A stretch of 64,000 bases of DNA from Firmicutes bacterium UBA2116 (GCA_002331025.1 DCYG01000022.1:62001-126000); one strand, 5' to 3'; positions 1 through 8,630 are shown, counted from the first letter of the stretch. The notes: generated by a model not told the origin, from the sequence alone. Translations and numbers: made by a program.

Positions 1-2
1 AA

Positions 3-236
3 CTAATAGGCGGAAGTCAGAGAGAAGAAAGACTAGACATGTTGGAAAAGCGCATGGATGAAATGGGAATAGAAAAAGAAGGCATGTGGTGGTACATGGA
101 ATTAAGAAAGTACGGAGGAGTAAAGCATGCCGGATACGGTCTTGGCTTTGAAAGATTAATAATGTATCTGACAGGTATGGGTAACATAAGGGATGTTATA
201 CCATTCCCGAGAACGCCGAAGAATGCAGAGTTTTAG
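3..236 (+). CDS. asnS: asparaginyl-tRNA synthetase, C-terminal fragment
   Basis: The frame is open from the window edge, so only the last 77 or so residues are present. The segment GYGLGFERLIMYLTGMGNIR is class II synthetase motif 3, with its ATP-binding Arg, and the ending RDVIPFPRTPKNAEF is typical of asparaginyl-tRNA synthetases, which charge tRNA-Asn in the cytoplasm. An AspRS or LysRS would end differently (AspRS has a longer tail after motif 3). An intrinsic terminator follows, set inside an inverted repeat array that starts at the base after the stop codon. Confidence 0.9.
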   Translation, partial: LIGGSQREERLDMLEKRMDEMGIEKEGMWWYMELRKYGGVKHAGYGLGFERLIMYLTGMGNIRDVIPFPRTPKNAEF

Positions 237-418
237 GCGATGGATTTGCAATAGATTAGCTATGGATTGGCAATAGAATAACAATTGATAAAAATACAAA
301 GAACGGAAACTTCTTTGTATTTTTTTTATTATGCTGAATAGAATGTAACATGGTATTTTTATTCCATTGTATATCCATTGATAGTCAATAGCATATCCAC
401 TGCTAATCCATTGCTCAG
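237..418. repeat. Inverted 11-nt repeat array, copy 1
   Basis: Four tandem units of about 11 nt (GCGATGGATTT, GCAATAGATTA, GCTATGGATTG, GCAATAGAATA) start at the base after the asnS stop. After the terminator, the same unit recurs in the opposite orientation: the complement of 345-418 reads GCAATGGATTA, GCAGTGGATAT, GCTATTGACTA, TCAATGGATAT. Related arrays follow lon (14586) and rseP (63295). The function is unknown. Confidence 0.8.
292..328 (+). terminator. Intrinsic terminator of asnS
   Basis: A 12-bp stem (AAATACAAAGAA with TTCTTTGTATTT) and a 7-nt loop lead into a T-rich tail. Confidence 0.85.
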
Positions 419-427
419 GGGGTTTTT

Positions 428-622
428 ATGAATTATTTTAAAAGAAAAAAGAAAAATTGCATTCCTTGCGGACCTAAAATAAAATTTACGGAAGTTATAG
501 GTTTAATGATAGCTGTTATAGGCGCATTAATTATTGTGCAGATTTTGCCTATAAAAATATGGCTTCTGGTTTTTGGATTGCTTCTGATAGTGCTTGGGTG
601 TACCTTATTTAGATTGTTTTAG
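428..622 (+). CDS. Small two-helix membrane protein, unknown function
   Basis: This 64-residue protein has a basic N-terminus (KRKKK), a Cys pair (CIPC at about 12-15) and two strongly hydrophobic segments at about 22-40 and 44-62. It is therefore predicted to be a small inner-membrane protein with a short positively charged cytoplasmic start. The start codon follows a GGGGG tract at 419-423, a weak ribosome-binding site at short spacing. It sits alone between asnS and the reverse-strand rpmB. I recognise no family; the coding assignment rests on composition and the membrane pattern. Confidence 0.55.
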   Translation: MNYFKRKKKNCIPCGPKIKFTEVIGLMIAVIGALIIVQILPIKIWLLVFGLLLIVLGCTLFRLF

Positions 623-639
623 TAGAAGGCAGAGCAGTA

Positions 640-736
640 GAATTCAACAAATCTGTTTACTCACTGTCGTTCGCACAGATTTGGAATTCCTTGCATAAGA
701 CCTACCGCTATTTTTCAGAAAAAGGACTCTGAAAAA
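640..736. other. Two hairpins between the convergent small gene and rpmB
   Basis: The gap 623-787 contains no gene. It holds one inverted repeat with arms GAATTC..AAATCTGT and ACAGATTT..AATTC (640-689) and a second stem TTTTTCAGA / TCTGAAAAA (711-736). The second could act as a bidirectional terminator for the two convergent genes. Confidence 0.5.
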
Positions 737-787
737 CAGGGTTAGGGCTTCAAAAAAATAATGGCCTAATCAGCCACTATTTCAATG

Positions 788-979
788 CTATACAGCACGT
801 TGTACTTTATTTGATCTCATACATCTTGTACAAACTGTTTTTCTTACAGAAATTCCGTTTTCCACAACATTAATTTTTCTTACGTTTGGTTTCCAGGTTC
901 TTTTTATTTTTTTATCACTATGTGTTATACTGTTGCCTGATATAGCACCTTTTCCACATACCTCACAATAATTTGCCAT
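788..979 (-). CDS. rpmB: 50S ribosomal protein bL28
   Basis: This is a 63-residue ribosomal protein of the large subunit. The start MANYCEVCGKGAISGNSITH, the central KIKRTWKPNV and the tail RKTVCTRCMRSNKVQR are diagnostic of bL28. Two CxxC pairs (CEVC and CTRC) mark it as the zinc-binding form. A GTG three codons upstream would add MYS, but a GGAGG lies 8 nt before the ATG at 979, so I use that ATG. It is transcribed alone, opposite to its neighbours, from a good promoter at 1066-1094. Its position next to asp23-fakA is a common clostridial arrangement. Confidence 0.95.
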   Translation of the reverse strand: MANYCEVCGKGAISGNSITHSDKKIKRTWKPNVRKINVVENGISVRKTVCTRCMRSNKVQRAV

Positions 980-1065
980 GCTATACACCTCCCATTTATC
1001 TAAAACCCTATGATTTTATAATTTCGATTTGCTTAAACATATCGTTTAACAATTTTAACTTTATA

Positions 1066-1094
1066 ATTCTACCATTAAAATTTAAATATTGCAA
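1066..1094 (-). promoter_or_regulatory. Promoter of rpmB
   Basis: On the reverse strand, TTGCAA (1094-1089) and TAGAAT (1071-1066) are separated by 17 bp, a near-consensus vegetative promoter upstream of rpmB. Confidence 0.6.
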
Positions 1095-1153
1095 TATCAA
1101 ATTTTAATTAGTATAATAAAAATAACCTGTGTTTATGCAAAAGGTATATTTTA

Positions 1154-1182
1154 TTGTAAAATAGAGACAAAAAGGTTATAAT
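1154..1182 (+). promoter_or_regulatory. Promoter of the asp23-fakA operon
   Basis: TTGTAA and TATAAT are 17 bp apart and lie 46 bp before the asp23-like start codon. Confidence 0.6.
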
Positions 1183-1227
1183 AAGTTTACTTATTTAATA
1201 TTATTAAAAAATATGTAGGAGGTATGT

Positions 1228-1584
1228 ATGTCAGTAAAAATCATTAATGAATATGGAAATATAACCATGGATGATCAGGTATTTGCAACTTTAGCCGGTT
1301 TAGCTGCTATGGAATGCTACGGAGTTGTTGGTATGGCCTCAAGAAATGCAACTGAAGGTATTTTCGAACTGCTGAGAAGAGACCAGCTTACGAAAGGGAT
1401 AAAAGTAACTTCAATAGATGACAAATTAAATATTGATTTATATATAGTATTGCAATATGGCATTAAAATATCTGTTGTTGCGGATAATATTATATCCAGA
1501 ATAAAATACAGCGTAGAAACTTTTTCTGGAGTTTCAGTGGAGAATGTAAATATTTTTGTACAAGGTGTCAGAGTACAAAAATAA
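1228..1584 (+). CDS. Asp23/Gls24 (YloU) family protein
   Basis: This 118-residue protein matches the YloU branch of the Asp23/Gls24 family: an N-terminal GNITMDDQVFATLAGLAAMECYGVVGM, the central LNIDLYIVLQYGIKISVVADNI, and an ending VNIFVQGVRVQK. Family members are cytoplasmic or membrane-associated proteins linked to envelope stress and alkaline tolerance. The molecular role is not settled. A GGAGG lies 6 nt before the ATG. The next gene, fakA-like, starts 15 nt after the stop, and this pairing is conserved across Firmicutes, which suggests a link between the two in fatty-acid or envelope metabolism. Confidence 0.9.
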   Translation: MSVKIINEYGNITMDDQVFATLAGLAAMECYGVVGMASRNATEGIFELLRRDQLTKGIKVTSIDDKLNIDLYIVLQYGIKISVVADNIISRIKYSVETFSGVSVENVNIFVQGVRVQK

Positions 1585-1599
1585 TTGTGGGAGGCTAAA

Positions 1600-3216
1600 A
1601 TGATAATTAAGTATATAGATAATGTTACATTCAAAAAAATGCTTTTAGGTGCCGCTGTTAATCTGGAAAATAATAAAGCAATAGTGGATTCTCTAAATGT
1701 GTTTCCCGTTCCTGACGGAGATACCGGTACTAATATGAATTTGACGGTGCAATCAGCTGTTAAGGAAATTAACAATCTAAGTGAAAGTACAGTTACGCAG
1801 ATTGCTGATGCAGCCGCAAATGGTTCTTTAATGGGAGCAAGAGGAAATTCCGGTGTAATATTATCACAATTGTTCAGAGGCATGGCAAAAGGACTTAAGG
1901 GAATAAATAAAATAGACAATAAAGCGATCGCAGAGTCATTTAAATCTGCTTCTGATACAGCGTATAAAGCGGTTATGAGACCTGTTGAAGGTACCATATT
2001 GACTGTCGCAAGAGAAACAGCCGAAAAAGCTATGGCTACATATATTGATTTTGAAGATACGTCTTCGTTTTTGGAGAGCTTGATAGAGCAAGCTAAGGAT
2101 ACACTGAGAAGAACACCGGAAATGCTGAAAGTTCTTAAGCAGGCAGATGTAGTAGATGCAGGAGGAAAAGGACTTATATTTTTGTTGGAAGGTGCTTTGG
2201 CAGCGTTAAAGGGTGTTGAAATTAAACAGGAAAAAATTGATGTGCAGATTATTGAAACAGAGAATGAAGTATTAGGGTTCAGCAGCGAGGATGAAATTAT
2301 ATTTACTTACTGTACGGAATTTTTTATTAAAAATCCTTCCAAAAGTCCCGAAGAATTTTTAAGCAAAATCTATGATAAGGGTGATTCGATCGTATGTGTC
2401 GGAGATGAAAAGCTTATTAAAGTACATCTTCATACAAACAATCCGGGACAAATCCTTGCAATCGCTGTTAAATACGGTGAATTAGCTAAAATTAAAATAG
2501 ACAATATGAAGGAACAATTCAGAGAAAGATTGAAAAACTCAAAACAAAATCAGGAAAAGAAGAAATACGGTTTTGTTTCAATAGGAATGGGCGACGGCAT
2601 TAAAAAGGTGTTTACTGACTTAAATGTGGATGAATTTTTGTCCGGAGGACAGACCATGAATCCAAGCACTGAGGACATTTTGGCAGCTGCCGGCAATATA
2701 AATGCAGATAATATAATTATTTTACCAAATAACAGTAATATAATATTAGCCGCAACTCAGGCAAAAGAAATATCTGATAAAAATTTGCATGTAATTCCTT
2801 CGAAAAGTATACCTCAGGGTATAACCGCACTTCTTGCTTTTAAGGACGAAGCGAGCGTTGAAGAAAATATAAAAGCTATGATTGATGCAGTTTCTGAAGT
2901 GAAGACAGGACAGGTGACATATGCTGTAAGAGATACTGTCTTTGATGATATGGAAATTAAAAAAGATGAAATAATAGCCATAGGTGAAGGCAAAATCATT
3001 TCGCATGGTGATAACCCTGAAGAGCAGACACTTAAACTAATAGAAAATATGGTTGATGAAGACAGCTTTTTAATAACGTTATTTTATGGTGAAAATGTTG
3101 ATAAAAAAACAGCTGAAGCACTTAAAGCGCAAATAGAGGAAATAGCCGAGGAGTGTGATGTCGAAATAATATACGGCGGTCAGCCTCTGTACTACTATAT
3201 TATTTCGGTTGAATAA
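1600..3216 (+). CDS. fakA: Fatty acid kinase catalytic subunit (DAK2/YloV, FakA-like)
   Basis: The 538-residue protein has a DhaL-type ATP-binding domain at the N-terminus (FPVPDGDTGTNMNLT with Asp ligands for Mg, then GARGNSGVILSQLFRG). A middle domain follows, and then a C-terminal region resembling DegV (SIGMGDGIKKVF, GGQTMNPSTEDI, IILPNNSNI). FakA phosphorylates exogenous fatty acids bound by a FakB (DegV-type) partner. No fakB lies in this window. I use the ATG at 1600 because GGGAGG sits 5-6 nt before it; an in-frame TTG at 1585 has no ribosome-binding site. It is probably co-transcribed with asp23. Confidence 0.9.
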   Translation: MIIKYIDNVTFKKMLLGAAVNLENNKAIVDSLNVFPVPDGDTGTNMNLTVQSAVKEINNLSESTVTQIADAAANGSLMGARGNSGVILSQLFRGMAKGLKGINKIDNKAIAESFKSASDTAYKAVMRPVEGTILTVARETAEKAMATYIDFEDTSSFLESLIEQAKDTLRRTPEMLKVLKQADVVDAGGKGLIFLLEGALAALKGVEIKQEKIDVQIIETENEVLGFSSEDEIIFTYCTEFFIKNPSKSPEEFLSKIYDKGDSIVCVGDEKLIKVHLHTNNPGQILAIAVKYGELAKIKIDNMKEQFRERLKNSKQNQEKKKYGFVSIGMGDGIKKVFTDLNVDEFLSGGQTMNPSTEDILAAAGNINADNIIILPNNSNIILAATQAKEISDKNLHVIPSKSIPQGITALLAFKDEASVEENIKAMIDAVSEVKTGQVTYAVRDTVFDDMEIKKDEIIAIGEGKIISHGDNPEEQTLKLIENMVDEDSFLITLFYGENVDKKTAEALKAQIEEIAEECDVEIIYGGQPLYYYIISVE

Positions 3217-3250
3217 ATAGCAGTGAACAGTGAATAATGAACAGTTGGTG
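3217..3250 (+). repeat. Short iterated motif between fakA and recG
   Basis: AGTGAAC, AGTGAATA, ATGAAC and AGT follow each other, a short imperfect tandem repeat of about 7 nt filling the gap before recG. Confidence 0.45.
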
Positions 3251-3254
3251 AAAA

Positions 3255-5309
3255 ATGCTTGATATTAATATACAGTATTTAAAGGGAGTAGGACCTAAAA
3301 GAGCGGAAAAACTAAAAAAATTAGATATTTTTACCGTTGAGGGTTTACTTAATTATTTTCCCGTTAAATATGAGGATAGAAGAACCGTAAGAAAAATAAA
3401 CGAATTATCGGATAATTTAAAATGTCTTCTGAAAATCAAGCTTTTTGATAATCCTGTAAAATCAAGGATTAAGAAAAACATGTCCATAATAAAGCTCGTC
3501 GGAAAGGATGAAACAGGTTTTATAACCGCTACGTTTTTTAATCAGGATTTTTTAATGGATAAATTGTTTATCGGTGAATATTATTATATTTTTGGTACAG
3601 TCAAAGCTGCTTACGGCAAATTTGAAATGGTAAATCCTGAAATAGAGCTTTGCAGGAATGATTGGAAAGCAAATAAAATTACACCTGTCTACGGATTGAC
3701 CTACGGACTGACAAACAACGAGCTTACAAAATTAACAATGGAAGCGCTGAAGGAATATTACGATAAAATTGAAGAGATACTGCCTTATAATATATGCGCT
3801 GAATATAAATTAATTTCAAGAAAATGTGCGATTAAAAACATGCATTTTCCTGAGAACGGCAGAAAATATAAGATATCCAAAAAAACAATTGCATTTGAAA
3901 AGCTTTTGATAATGCAGCTTGGACTTATGTCCATAAAAGGCAATTTAATGAGCAATTCTGCCGGCAATCAAATATTAAATACAACTCATTCAGATAAGCT
4001 TATAGGGTATATACCTTATAAGCTTACTAACGCTCAGCTTAAAGTAATAGAAGAAATAAAAAAAGATATGAGCATGAAAAGACCGATGAACAGATTGGTT
4101 CAGGGCGATGTTGGTTCAGGAAAGACGGTTGTTGCAATCTATGCATTACTGACAGCTGTTGCTTCGGGTTATCAGGCAGCTATGATGGCACCTACGGAGA
4201 TATTGGCATTGCAGCATTTTGAAACGATTAAGGAATATTTGGCAATGGCAGATATTAATTTAAACGTTTCCTTCCTCTCCGGTTCAGCTAAATTAAAAGA
4301 TAAAAGAATAATTCTGGAAGGTCTGAAAAACGGGGAAACAGATATAATAGTCGGAACCCATGCTCTGATAGAAAGCAATGTTGAGTTTAAAAATATAGGT
4401 CTGGTTATTACTGATGAACAGCATCGCTTTGGTGTCAGACAGCGTGCCAAGCTTTCAACAAAGGGAAAAAATCCCGACATACTCGTTATGACGGCTACTC
4501 CTATACCAAGAACCTTGGCATTAATGATTTACGGTGATTTGGATTTATCTGTAATCGATGAAATGCCGCCCGGAAGGCAAAAGGTTGTAACGAATGTTTT
4601 AAAGGAACAAGACAAACAAATTGGCTATAATTTTATAAAGCAACAGGTGGACGAAGGAAGACAGGCATACATAGTAGCACCTCTTATAGAAGAATCAGAA
4701 GGAATGGAGTTGAATTCTGCCACAAAGGTTTTTAATGAATTAAAGGATACATATTTTTCAGGTTATGAATTAGGACTTTTGCACGGAAAAATGAACAACA
4801 CAGAAAAAGAAGAAATTATAAAAAGATTTTATGAAGGAAAAATAAAAATATTGGTTTCCACTACTGTGATTGAGGTGGGAGTCAATGTTCCCAATTCCAC
4901 TGTTATGATGGTGTTAAATGCTGAAAGATTCGGGCTTGCACAGCTTCACCAGCTTAGAGGAAGAGTCGGAAGGGGTAAGAATCAATCATATTGTATATTA
5001 ATAAATGAAAGCAGATCTAAAAAGTCAGCCCAAAGAATGAATATACTAAGAAGCACAAACAACGGTTTTGTAATTGCCGAGGAGGATTTGAAGCTGAGAG
5101 GACCGGGTGACTTTTTCGGTACGAGACAGAGCGGACTTTCAAAGTATGAAATTCAAAATATAGTAAACGATATTGAAGTGGTCGAAAGTGTTCAGCAAAT
5201 TTCAAAGAAGCTTATGACGGAAAACCCTTATCTGAAAGGCGAAGAATACAAAAATTTAAAAAATGCAATAATAAGACTGTTCAAAGATGAAACAATAATA
5301 TTTAACTGA
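3255..5309 (+). CDS. recG: ATP-dependent DNA helicase RecG
   Basis: The 684-residue protein has an N-terminal wedge/OB region (YLKGVGPKRAEKLKKL is the typical start) and a helicase core with Walker A GDVGSGKTVVA, a DEQH box in VITDEQHRFGVRQR and TATPIPRTLA. The second RecA fold carries STTVIEVGVNVPNS and QLRGRVGRG. RecG reverses stalled replication forks and branch-migrates Holliday junctions in the cytoplasm. The length is normal for the family. It lies between fakA and rsmD as in many Clostridia, with an intergenic spacing of 15 nt to rsmD, so an operon is likely. The ribosome-binding site is weak (TTGGTG). Confidence 0.97.
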   Translation: MLDINIQYLKGVGPKRAEKLKKLDIFTVEGLLNYFPVKYEDRRTVRKINELSDNLKCLLKIKLFDNPVKSRIKKNMSIIKLVGKDETGFITATFFNQDFLMDKLFIGEYYYIFGTVKAAYGKFEMVNPEIELCRNDWKANKITPVYGLTYGLTNNELTKLTMEALKEYYDKIEEILPYNICAEYKLISRKCAIKNMHFPENGRKYKISKKTIAFEKLLIMQLGLMSIKGNLMSNSAGNQILNTTHSDKLIGYIPYKLTNAQLKVIEEIKKDMSMKRPMNRLVQGDVGSGKTVVAIYALLTAVASGYQAAMMAPTEILALQHFETIKEYLAMADINLNVSFLSGSAKLKDKRIILEGLKNGETDIIVGTHALIESNVEFKNIGLVITDEQHRFGVRQRAKLSTKGKNPDILVMTATPIPRTLALMIYGDLDLSVIDEMPPGRQKVVTNVLKEQDKQIGYNFIKQQVDEGRQAYIVAPLIEESEGMELNSATKVFNELKDTYFSGYELGLLHGKMNNTEKEEIIKRFYEGKIKILVSTTVIEVGVNVPNSTVMMVLNAERFGLAQLHQLRGRVGRGKNQSYCILINESRSKKSAQRMNILRSTNNGFVIAEEDLKLRGPGDFFGTRQSGLSKYEIQNIVNDIEVVESVQQISKKLMTENPYLKGEEYKNLKNAIIRLFKDETIIFN

Positions 5310-5324
5310 CGTAAGAGGTATTGT

Positions 5325-5888
5325 ATGAGGATAATTTCCGGAACCAACAAGGGGATGAAGCTTTATGCACCGGATGGTATGGCGGTAAGACCGACCGGCG
5401 ATAAAATTAAGGAAGCAATATTTAATATGATAGGTATTATTGAAGAGGATTCAATAGTACTGGATTTATTTGCCGGTTCAGGAAGCGTAGGTATAGAATT
5501 CCTTGCAAGAGGGGCAAGTCAAGTATATTTTGTTGATTTATCCCGTAAAAGCTTGAGCTATGTAAAAAGAAACCTTGAGTTATGTAAATTTACCGATAGA
5601 GCAAAGGTAATAATGAATGATTATGAAAAGGCAATTGTTAATTTGTCCAATGAAAATGTTAAATTTGATTATATATTTGCAGATCCTCCATATGCATTAA
5701 ACTGCAGCTCAAATATTGCATTAAGGGTATTTGAACACGGGTTATTAAAATCCGACGGCCTATTAATAATTGAAAGTGATGAATCAGAAAAAGTAATTGA
5801 TAATATTGATACAAACGTGATAAAATGTAAAGAGAAAATTTATGGAAGAACAAGGATAAGCATTTTTAAATATATGGAGGAACATTAA
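5325..5888 (+). CDS. rsmD: 16S rRNA (guanine(966)-N(2))-methyltransferase
   Basis: The 187-residue protein has the RsmD start MRIISGTNKGMKL followed by VRPTGDKIKEAIFNMI. It also has the SAM-binding VLDLFAGSGSVGIEFL and the N-methyltransferase DPPY motif in FADPPYAL. It methylates G966 of 16S rRNA during 30S assembly. GAGG lies 7 nt before the start. The coaD gene begins 6 nt after its stop; the rsmD-coaD pair is conserved widely in Firmicutes. Confidence 0.95.
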   Translation: MRIISGTNKGMKLYAPDGMAVRPTGDKIKEAIFNMIGIIEEDSIVLDLFAGSGSVGIEFLARGASQVYFVDLSRKSLSYVKRNLELCKFTDRAKVIMNDYEKAIVNLSNENVKFDYIFADPPYALNCSSNIALRVFEHGLLKSDGLLIIESDESEKVIDNIDTNVIKCKEKIYGRTRISIFKYMEEH

Positions 5889-5894
5889 TAAAAA

Positions 5895-6374
5895 ATGAAA
5901 GTTTTATATACAGGAAGCTTTGATCCTATAACATTAGGTCATCTAGACATCATTAACAGAATTTCAGGCAAATTCGACGAAGTAGTTGTAACAGTATTTA
6001 ACAATACGGAAAAGAAATACTGGTTTGATATACAGGAAAGATGCAATATGGTAAAAGGGGCCACAACTCATTTACATAATGTTACGGTTGATTATACAGA
6101 AGGTTTGGTTGTTGAATACTGTGAAAAAAACAATATTAATTTGATTGTAAGAGGATTACGAGCTGTGTCTGATTATGAATATGAATTGGCTATTTCAAGC
6201 ATTAATAAACATTTGAATCATAAATTGGAAACAATTTTTTTGGTTGCCTCACCGGAATATTCTTTTTTAAGCTCAAGCATGATAAAGGATGTTGCTGAGC
6301 ATGGCGGTGCTTTTGAAGATTTAGTTCCAATAAATGTTGGACAAGAAATACATAAAAAACTTGGGAGGATTTAA
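5895..6374 (+). CDS. coaD: Phosphopantetheine adenylyltransferase
   Basis: The 159-residue enzyme transfers AMP from ATP to 4'-phosphopantetheine, the penultimate step of coenzyme A synthesis. It has the nucleotidyltransferase signature YTGSFDPITLGHLDII, a mid-protein VRGLRAVSDYEYE and the C-terminal ATP-binding SFLSSSMIKDVAEHGG. The size matches the family. The next gene starts one base after its stop, which indicates tight co-transcription. Confidence 0.96.
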   Translation: MKVLYTGSFDPITLGHLDIINRISGKFDEVVVTVFNNTEKKYWFDIQERCNMVKGATTHLHNVTVDYTEGLVVEYCEKNNINLIVRGLRAVSDYEYELAISSINKHLNHKLETIFLVASPEYSFLSSSMIKDVAEHGGAFEDLVPINVGQEIHKKLGRI

Positions 6375-6375
6375 T

Positions 6376-6822
6376 ATGGACATACTGAATTTGTTAGAAA
6401 GAATTGAAGATATTATTGAAGAAAGCTCAAAATTTCCTTTATCAAACAAGGTAATGATAGATAAAGAAGAGGTTTTAGAAGTAATCAATGAAATAAGATT
6501 GAAGCTGCCTGACGAAATAAACAGAGCGTCCTGGGTTGCAAAGGAACGCCAAAGAATTTTAAATGAAGCGCAGGTAGAAGCGGACGAATTGATTGAAAAG
6601 GTTAATCATCAGCAAAAATATTTAATCGAAGAGCATGAAGTAACAAAGCAAGCACAAAAGTTTGCCAATCAATTGATTCAGGAAGCTGAAAAAAAGGCGA
6701 CGGAAATGAAAGTCAGCGCTTACAATTACAGTGACGAAATATTGTCCAAGCTCCAGGACAGGATAAGAGAAATAAATAATATTATAGAAGCTAACAGAGA
6801 TGATTTAAAAAATATCCATTAA
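6376..6822 (+). CDS. Coiled-coil protein, V-type ATPase subunit H/E-like, unknown function
   Basis: This 148-residue, highly charged protein starts MDILNLLERIEDIIEESSKF. It continues as an almost unbroken helix rich in E, K, A and Q (AKERQRILNEAQVEADELIE), much like the peripheral-stalk subunits of rotary ATPases. Clostridial homologues next to coaD are usually called ATPase without functional proof. GGGAGG is 7 nt before the ATG at 6376, so I reject a longer start inside coaD. There is no ATP-binding motif, so a catalytic role is unlikely. Its position suggests co-expression with coaD. Confidence 0.75.
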   Translation: MDILNLLERIEDIIEESSKFPLSNKVMIDKEEVLEVINEIRLKLPDEINRASWVAKERQRILNEAQVEADELIEKVNHQQKYLIEEHEVTKQAQKFANQLIQEAEKKATEMKVSAYNYSDEILSKLQDRIREINNIIEANRDDLKNIH

Positions 6823-6831
6823 AATGACTCG

Positions 6832-6899
6832 CACCTTTCGGGGACGGTCCTTTTTGAGACTAAATAAATAGTCTCAAAAAGGACCGTCCCCGAAAGGTG
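6832..6899. repeat. Perfect 29-bp palindrome (GGGGAC family)
   Basis: Arms 6832-6860 and 6871-6899 are exact reverse complements around the loop TAAATAAATA. The arms start CACCTTTCGGGGACGGTCC. The palindrome lies between two convergent genes and would form a very stable hairpin. It resembles dispersed REP-like palindromes with the GGGGAC core seen in Clostridia; a relative is at 56965. Confidence 0.85.
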
Positions 6900-6901
6900 G
6901 T

Positions 6902-7636
6902 TTAAAGTTTTTCTCGATAGTTGTCCATAATTTCGGAGAACAACTCTCCCGTGGTCGGAGGAGTAAATGTGATCGTGTTTGCTCCTGCCTGTATCGTTGC
7001 GGAAATATTTTCGGGATTTGGTCCTCCGGTAGCTATAATAGGGAAATTCGGATGACTTTCTCTTATTTTCTTGACTATGTCAGACGTTTTGGAACCACCC
7101 GAAACATTAAAAATAGAAACTCCCGCTTGTATTCTTGACTCGAAGTCCTCTCTTTCGGAAACAATAGTAATTATTATAGGAATATCTAATCTTTTTTTCA
7201 TTTCCATTATGAGTTCATTTGGGGTCGGTGCATTCATAACTACACCGAAAGCACCGTTTAATTCTGCATTTATTGCTATGTCTATAGATCTTTGTCCTGT
7301 TGTAATACCTCCCCCTACACCTACGAAAACAGGAGCTGAGGATACCTCTATAATTGCCTGATTGATTGCTATCTGAGGAGTAAAAGGATAAACCGCTATT
7401 ACTCCGTCGGCATTATGGTTTTTTACGATTGCAAGATCTGTTGTAAATATAAGTGATTTTATTCTTTTTCCAAATATATTAATACCGCTTGCTTCATAAA
7501 TTTCTGTGGGCATTTGTATCGGTTTTTTCTTTAGCACGGATTCTATGGTCGGTATAAATTTTTTATCTTTTTTTTCGGTACAATTTTTAACATTATGGCT
7601 GTAATTATCTTGAATAATACCTCTGTCTATTTCCAT
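6902..7636 (-). CDS. TIM-barrel protein, putative hydrolase/phosphate-binding enzyme
   Basis: The 244-residue protein has repeated beta-alpha units and the motifs FVGVGGGITTG, GVVMNAPTPNEL, IFNVSGGSKTSDIV and IIATGGPNPENI. These Gly-rich loops at strand ends are typical of phosphate-binding TIM barrels. Clostridial relatives carry the same IPTIESVLKKKPIQMP opening and are usually labelled hydrolase without known substrate. The ATG at 7636 follows GGAGGT at 4-nt spacing, so the upstream ATG at 7669 is not used. It is a single gene, convergent with the coaD operon. I do not assign a reaction. Confidence 0.75.
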   Translation of the reverse strand: MEIDRGIIQDNYSHNVKNCTEKKDKKFIPTIESVLKKKPIQMPTEIYEASGINIFGKRIKSLIFTTDLAIVKNHNADGVIAVYPFTPQIAINQAIIEVSSAPVFVGVGGGITTGQRSIDIAINAELNGAFGVVMNAPTPNELIMEMKKRLDIPIIITIVSEREDFESRIQAGVSIFNVSGGSKTSDIVKKIRESHPNFPIIATGGPNPENISATIQAGANTITFTPPTTGELFSEIMDNYREKL

Positions 7637-7825
7637 ATGAACCTCCAATATATGCTTGATTCTTTGCATAGTAATTTTATAGAAATATTATATAATTGTT
7701 TTTCAAAAAATACAATCAATTAAATAAGATAATTGTGTAAAATTACTTTTCAAAACAAATTAGTAATTGTATAATTAGATAGTAATTAAGTAGAGGATAA
7801 TACAGCATTCAGCGGAGAGATTAAA

Positions 7826-8404
7826 ATGCTTTTATTAAATAAAAAAGATAAAATGAAACATATCGGAACAGTTACCTTGGATACGGAAAGGTTTATATTA
7901 AGGCAATTCCGATTGGGTGATGTTCATGAGGTTTATGAAAATTGGTCAAGCGATTATGAAGCTGCAAAATATAATGCCTGGAGTGTGCATGAAAATGAAA
8001 AAGTAACAGAGAGCTATGTTACGGAATGGGTTGAAAGCTATAAAAGTAAAAAAAGCTATCATTGGGCTGTTGTAGATAAGGTAACTGAAGAGGTCGTCGG
8101 CTCCATATCGGTTTCTAATATTAAAAACAGAAAAAGATATTGTGAAGTAGGGTATACCGTGGCTAAAAAAAGATGGAATGAGGGTATAGCCACTGAAATT
8201 TTAAAAGAAGTTCTTAGCTTCCTAATCAACGAAGTAGGATTCGATACTGTTTGTGCCTTGCATGATATACGCAATATCGCCTCAGGGAAGGTTATGGAGA
8301 AAGTAGGAATGATATACGTTAAAAATAAAATATGCTTTTTTTTGAGCGGAATGAATCTTTTTATGAATTGCAGGGTATATGAATATAGGAGGGGAGCTTT
8401 ATAA
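7826..8404 (+). CDS. GNAT family N-acetyltransferase (RimJ/RimL type)
   Basis: The 192-residue protein begins a RimJ-like fold with TERFILRQFRLGDVHEVYENW. It has the acetyl-CoA region VGSISVSNIKNRKRYCEVGYTVAKKRWNEGIATEIL and ends with NIASGKVMEKVGM. Such enzymes acetylate protein N-termini, antibiotics or small amines; the substrate here cannot be told. The last 25 or so residues look less like the family. An 8-T run at 8336-8343 precedes them, and one added T would change the end to a charged FERNESFYEL sequence, so a length change in this run is possible. Confidence 0.8.
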   Translation: MLLLNKKDKMKHIGTVTLDTERFILRQFRLGDVHEVYENWSSDYEAAKYNAWSVHENEKVTESYVTEWVESYKSKKSYHWAVVDKVTEEVVGSISVSNIKNRKRYCEVGYTVAKKRWNEGIATEILKEVLSFLINEVGFDTVCALHDIRNIASGKVMEKVGMIYVKNKICFFLSGMNLFMNCRVYEYRRGAL

Positions 8405-8454
8405 GACTATCGGTTTTTGTCAGTTCTATGAATAAACGTATACTGTTCGATTTT

Positions 8455-8525
8455 GTCATTCCGAGCGTCAGCGAGGAATCTCAGCTTTTGAAGTGATGAG
8501 ATCCTTCGCTATCGCTAAGGATGAC
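8455..8525. repeat. Imperfect palindromic element (GTCATTCCGAGCG type), copy 1
   Basis: The left arm GTCATTCCGAGCG..GAGGAATCTC and the right arm GAGATCCTTCGC..AAGGATGAC are near reverse complements. A diverged relative is at 27374-27439. No gene is visible in the 400-bp gap 8405-8803; it holds this element, a promoter and the structured leader below. Confidence 0.65.
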
Positions 8526-8593
8526 AACTCAGAATAATTAAAGAGAGTTAGTGATATCTTTCGTCGACATTCTCCAATAATTTCAAATTAATA

Positions 8594-8621
8594 TTGCTTT
8601 TGAAAAGTATTGTGGTATAAT
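8594..8621 (+). promoter_or_regulatory. Promoter upstream of tig
   Basis: TTGCTT (8594-8599) and TATAAT (8616-8621) lie 16 bp apart. A second TATAAT overlaps at 8621-8626. Transcripts would begin just before the structured leader at 8631. Confidence 0.5.
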
Positions 8622-8630
8622 ATAATGGTT

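Noticed and set aside
237..418. CRISPR array after asnS
   Set aside because: The repeat unit is only 11 nt, there are no spacers, and the units invert midway; no cas gene is near.
1317..1997. 226-codon open frame on the reverse strand
   Set aside because: It lies entirely across asp23 and fakA, has no ribosome-binding site and a composition typical of the antisense of those genes.
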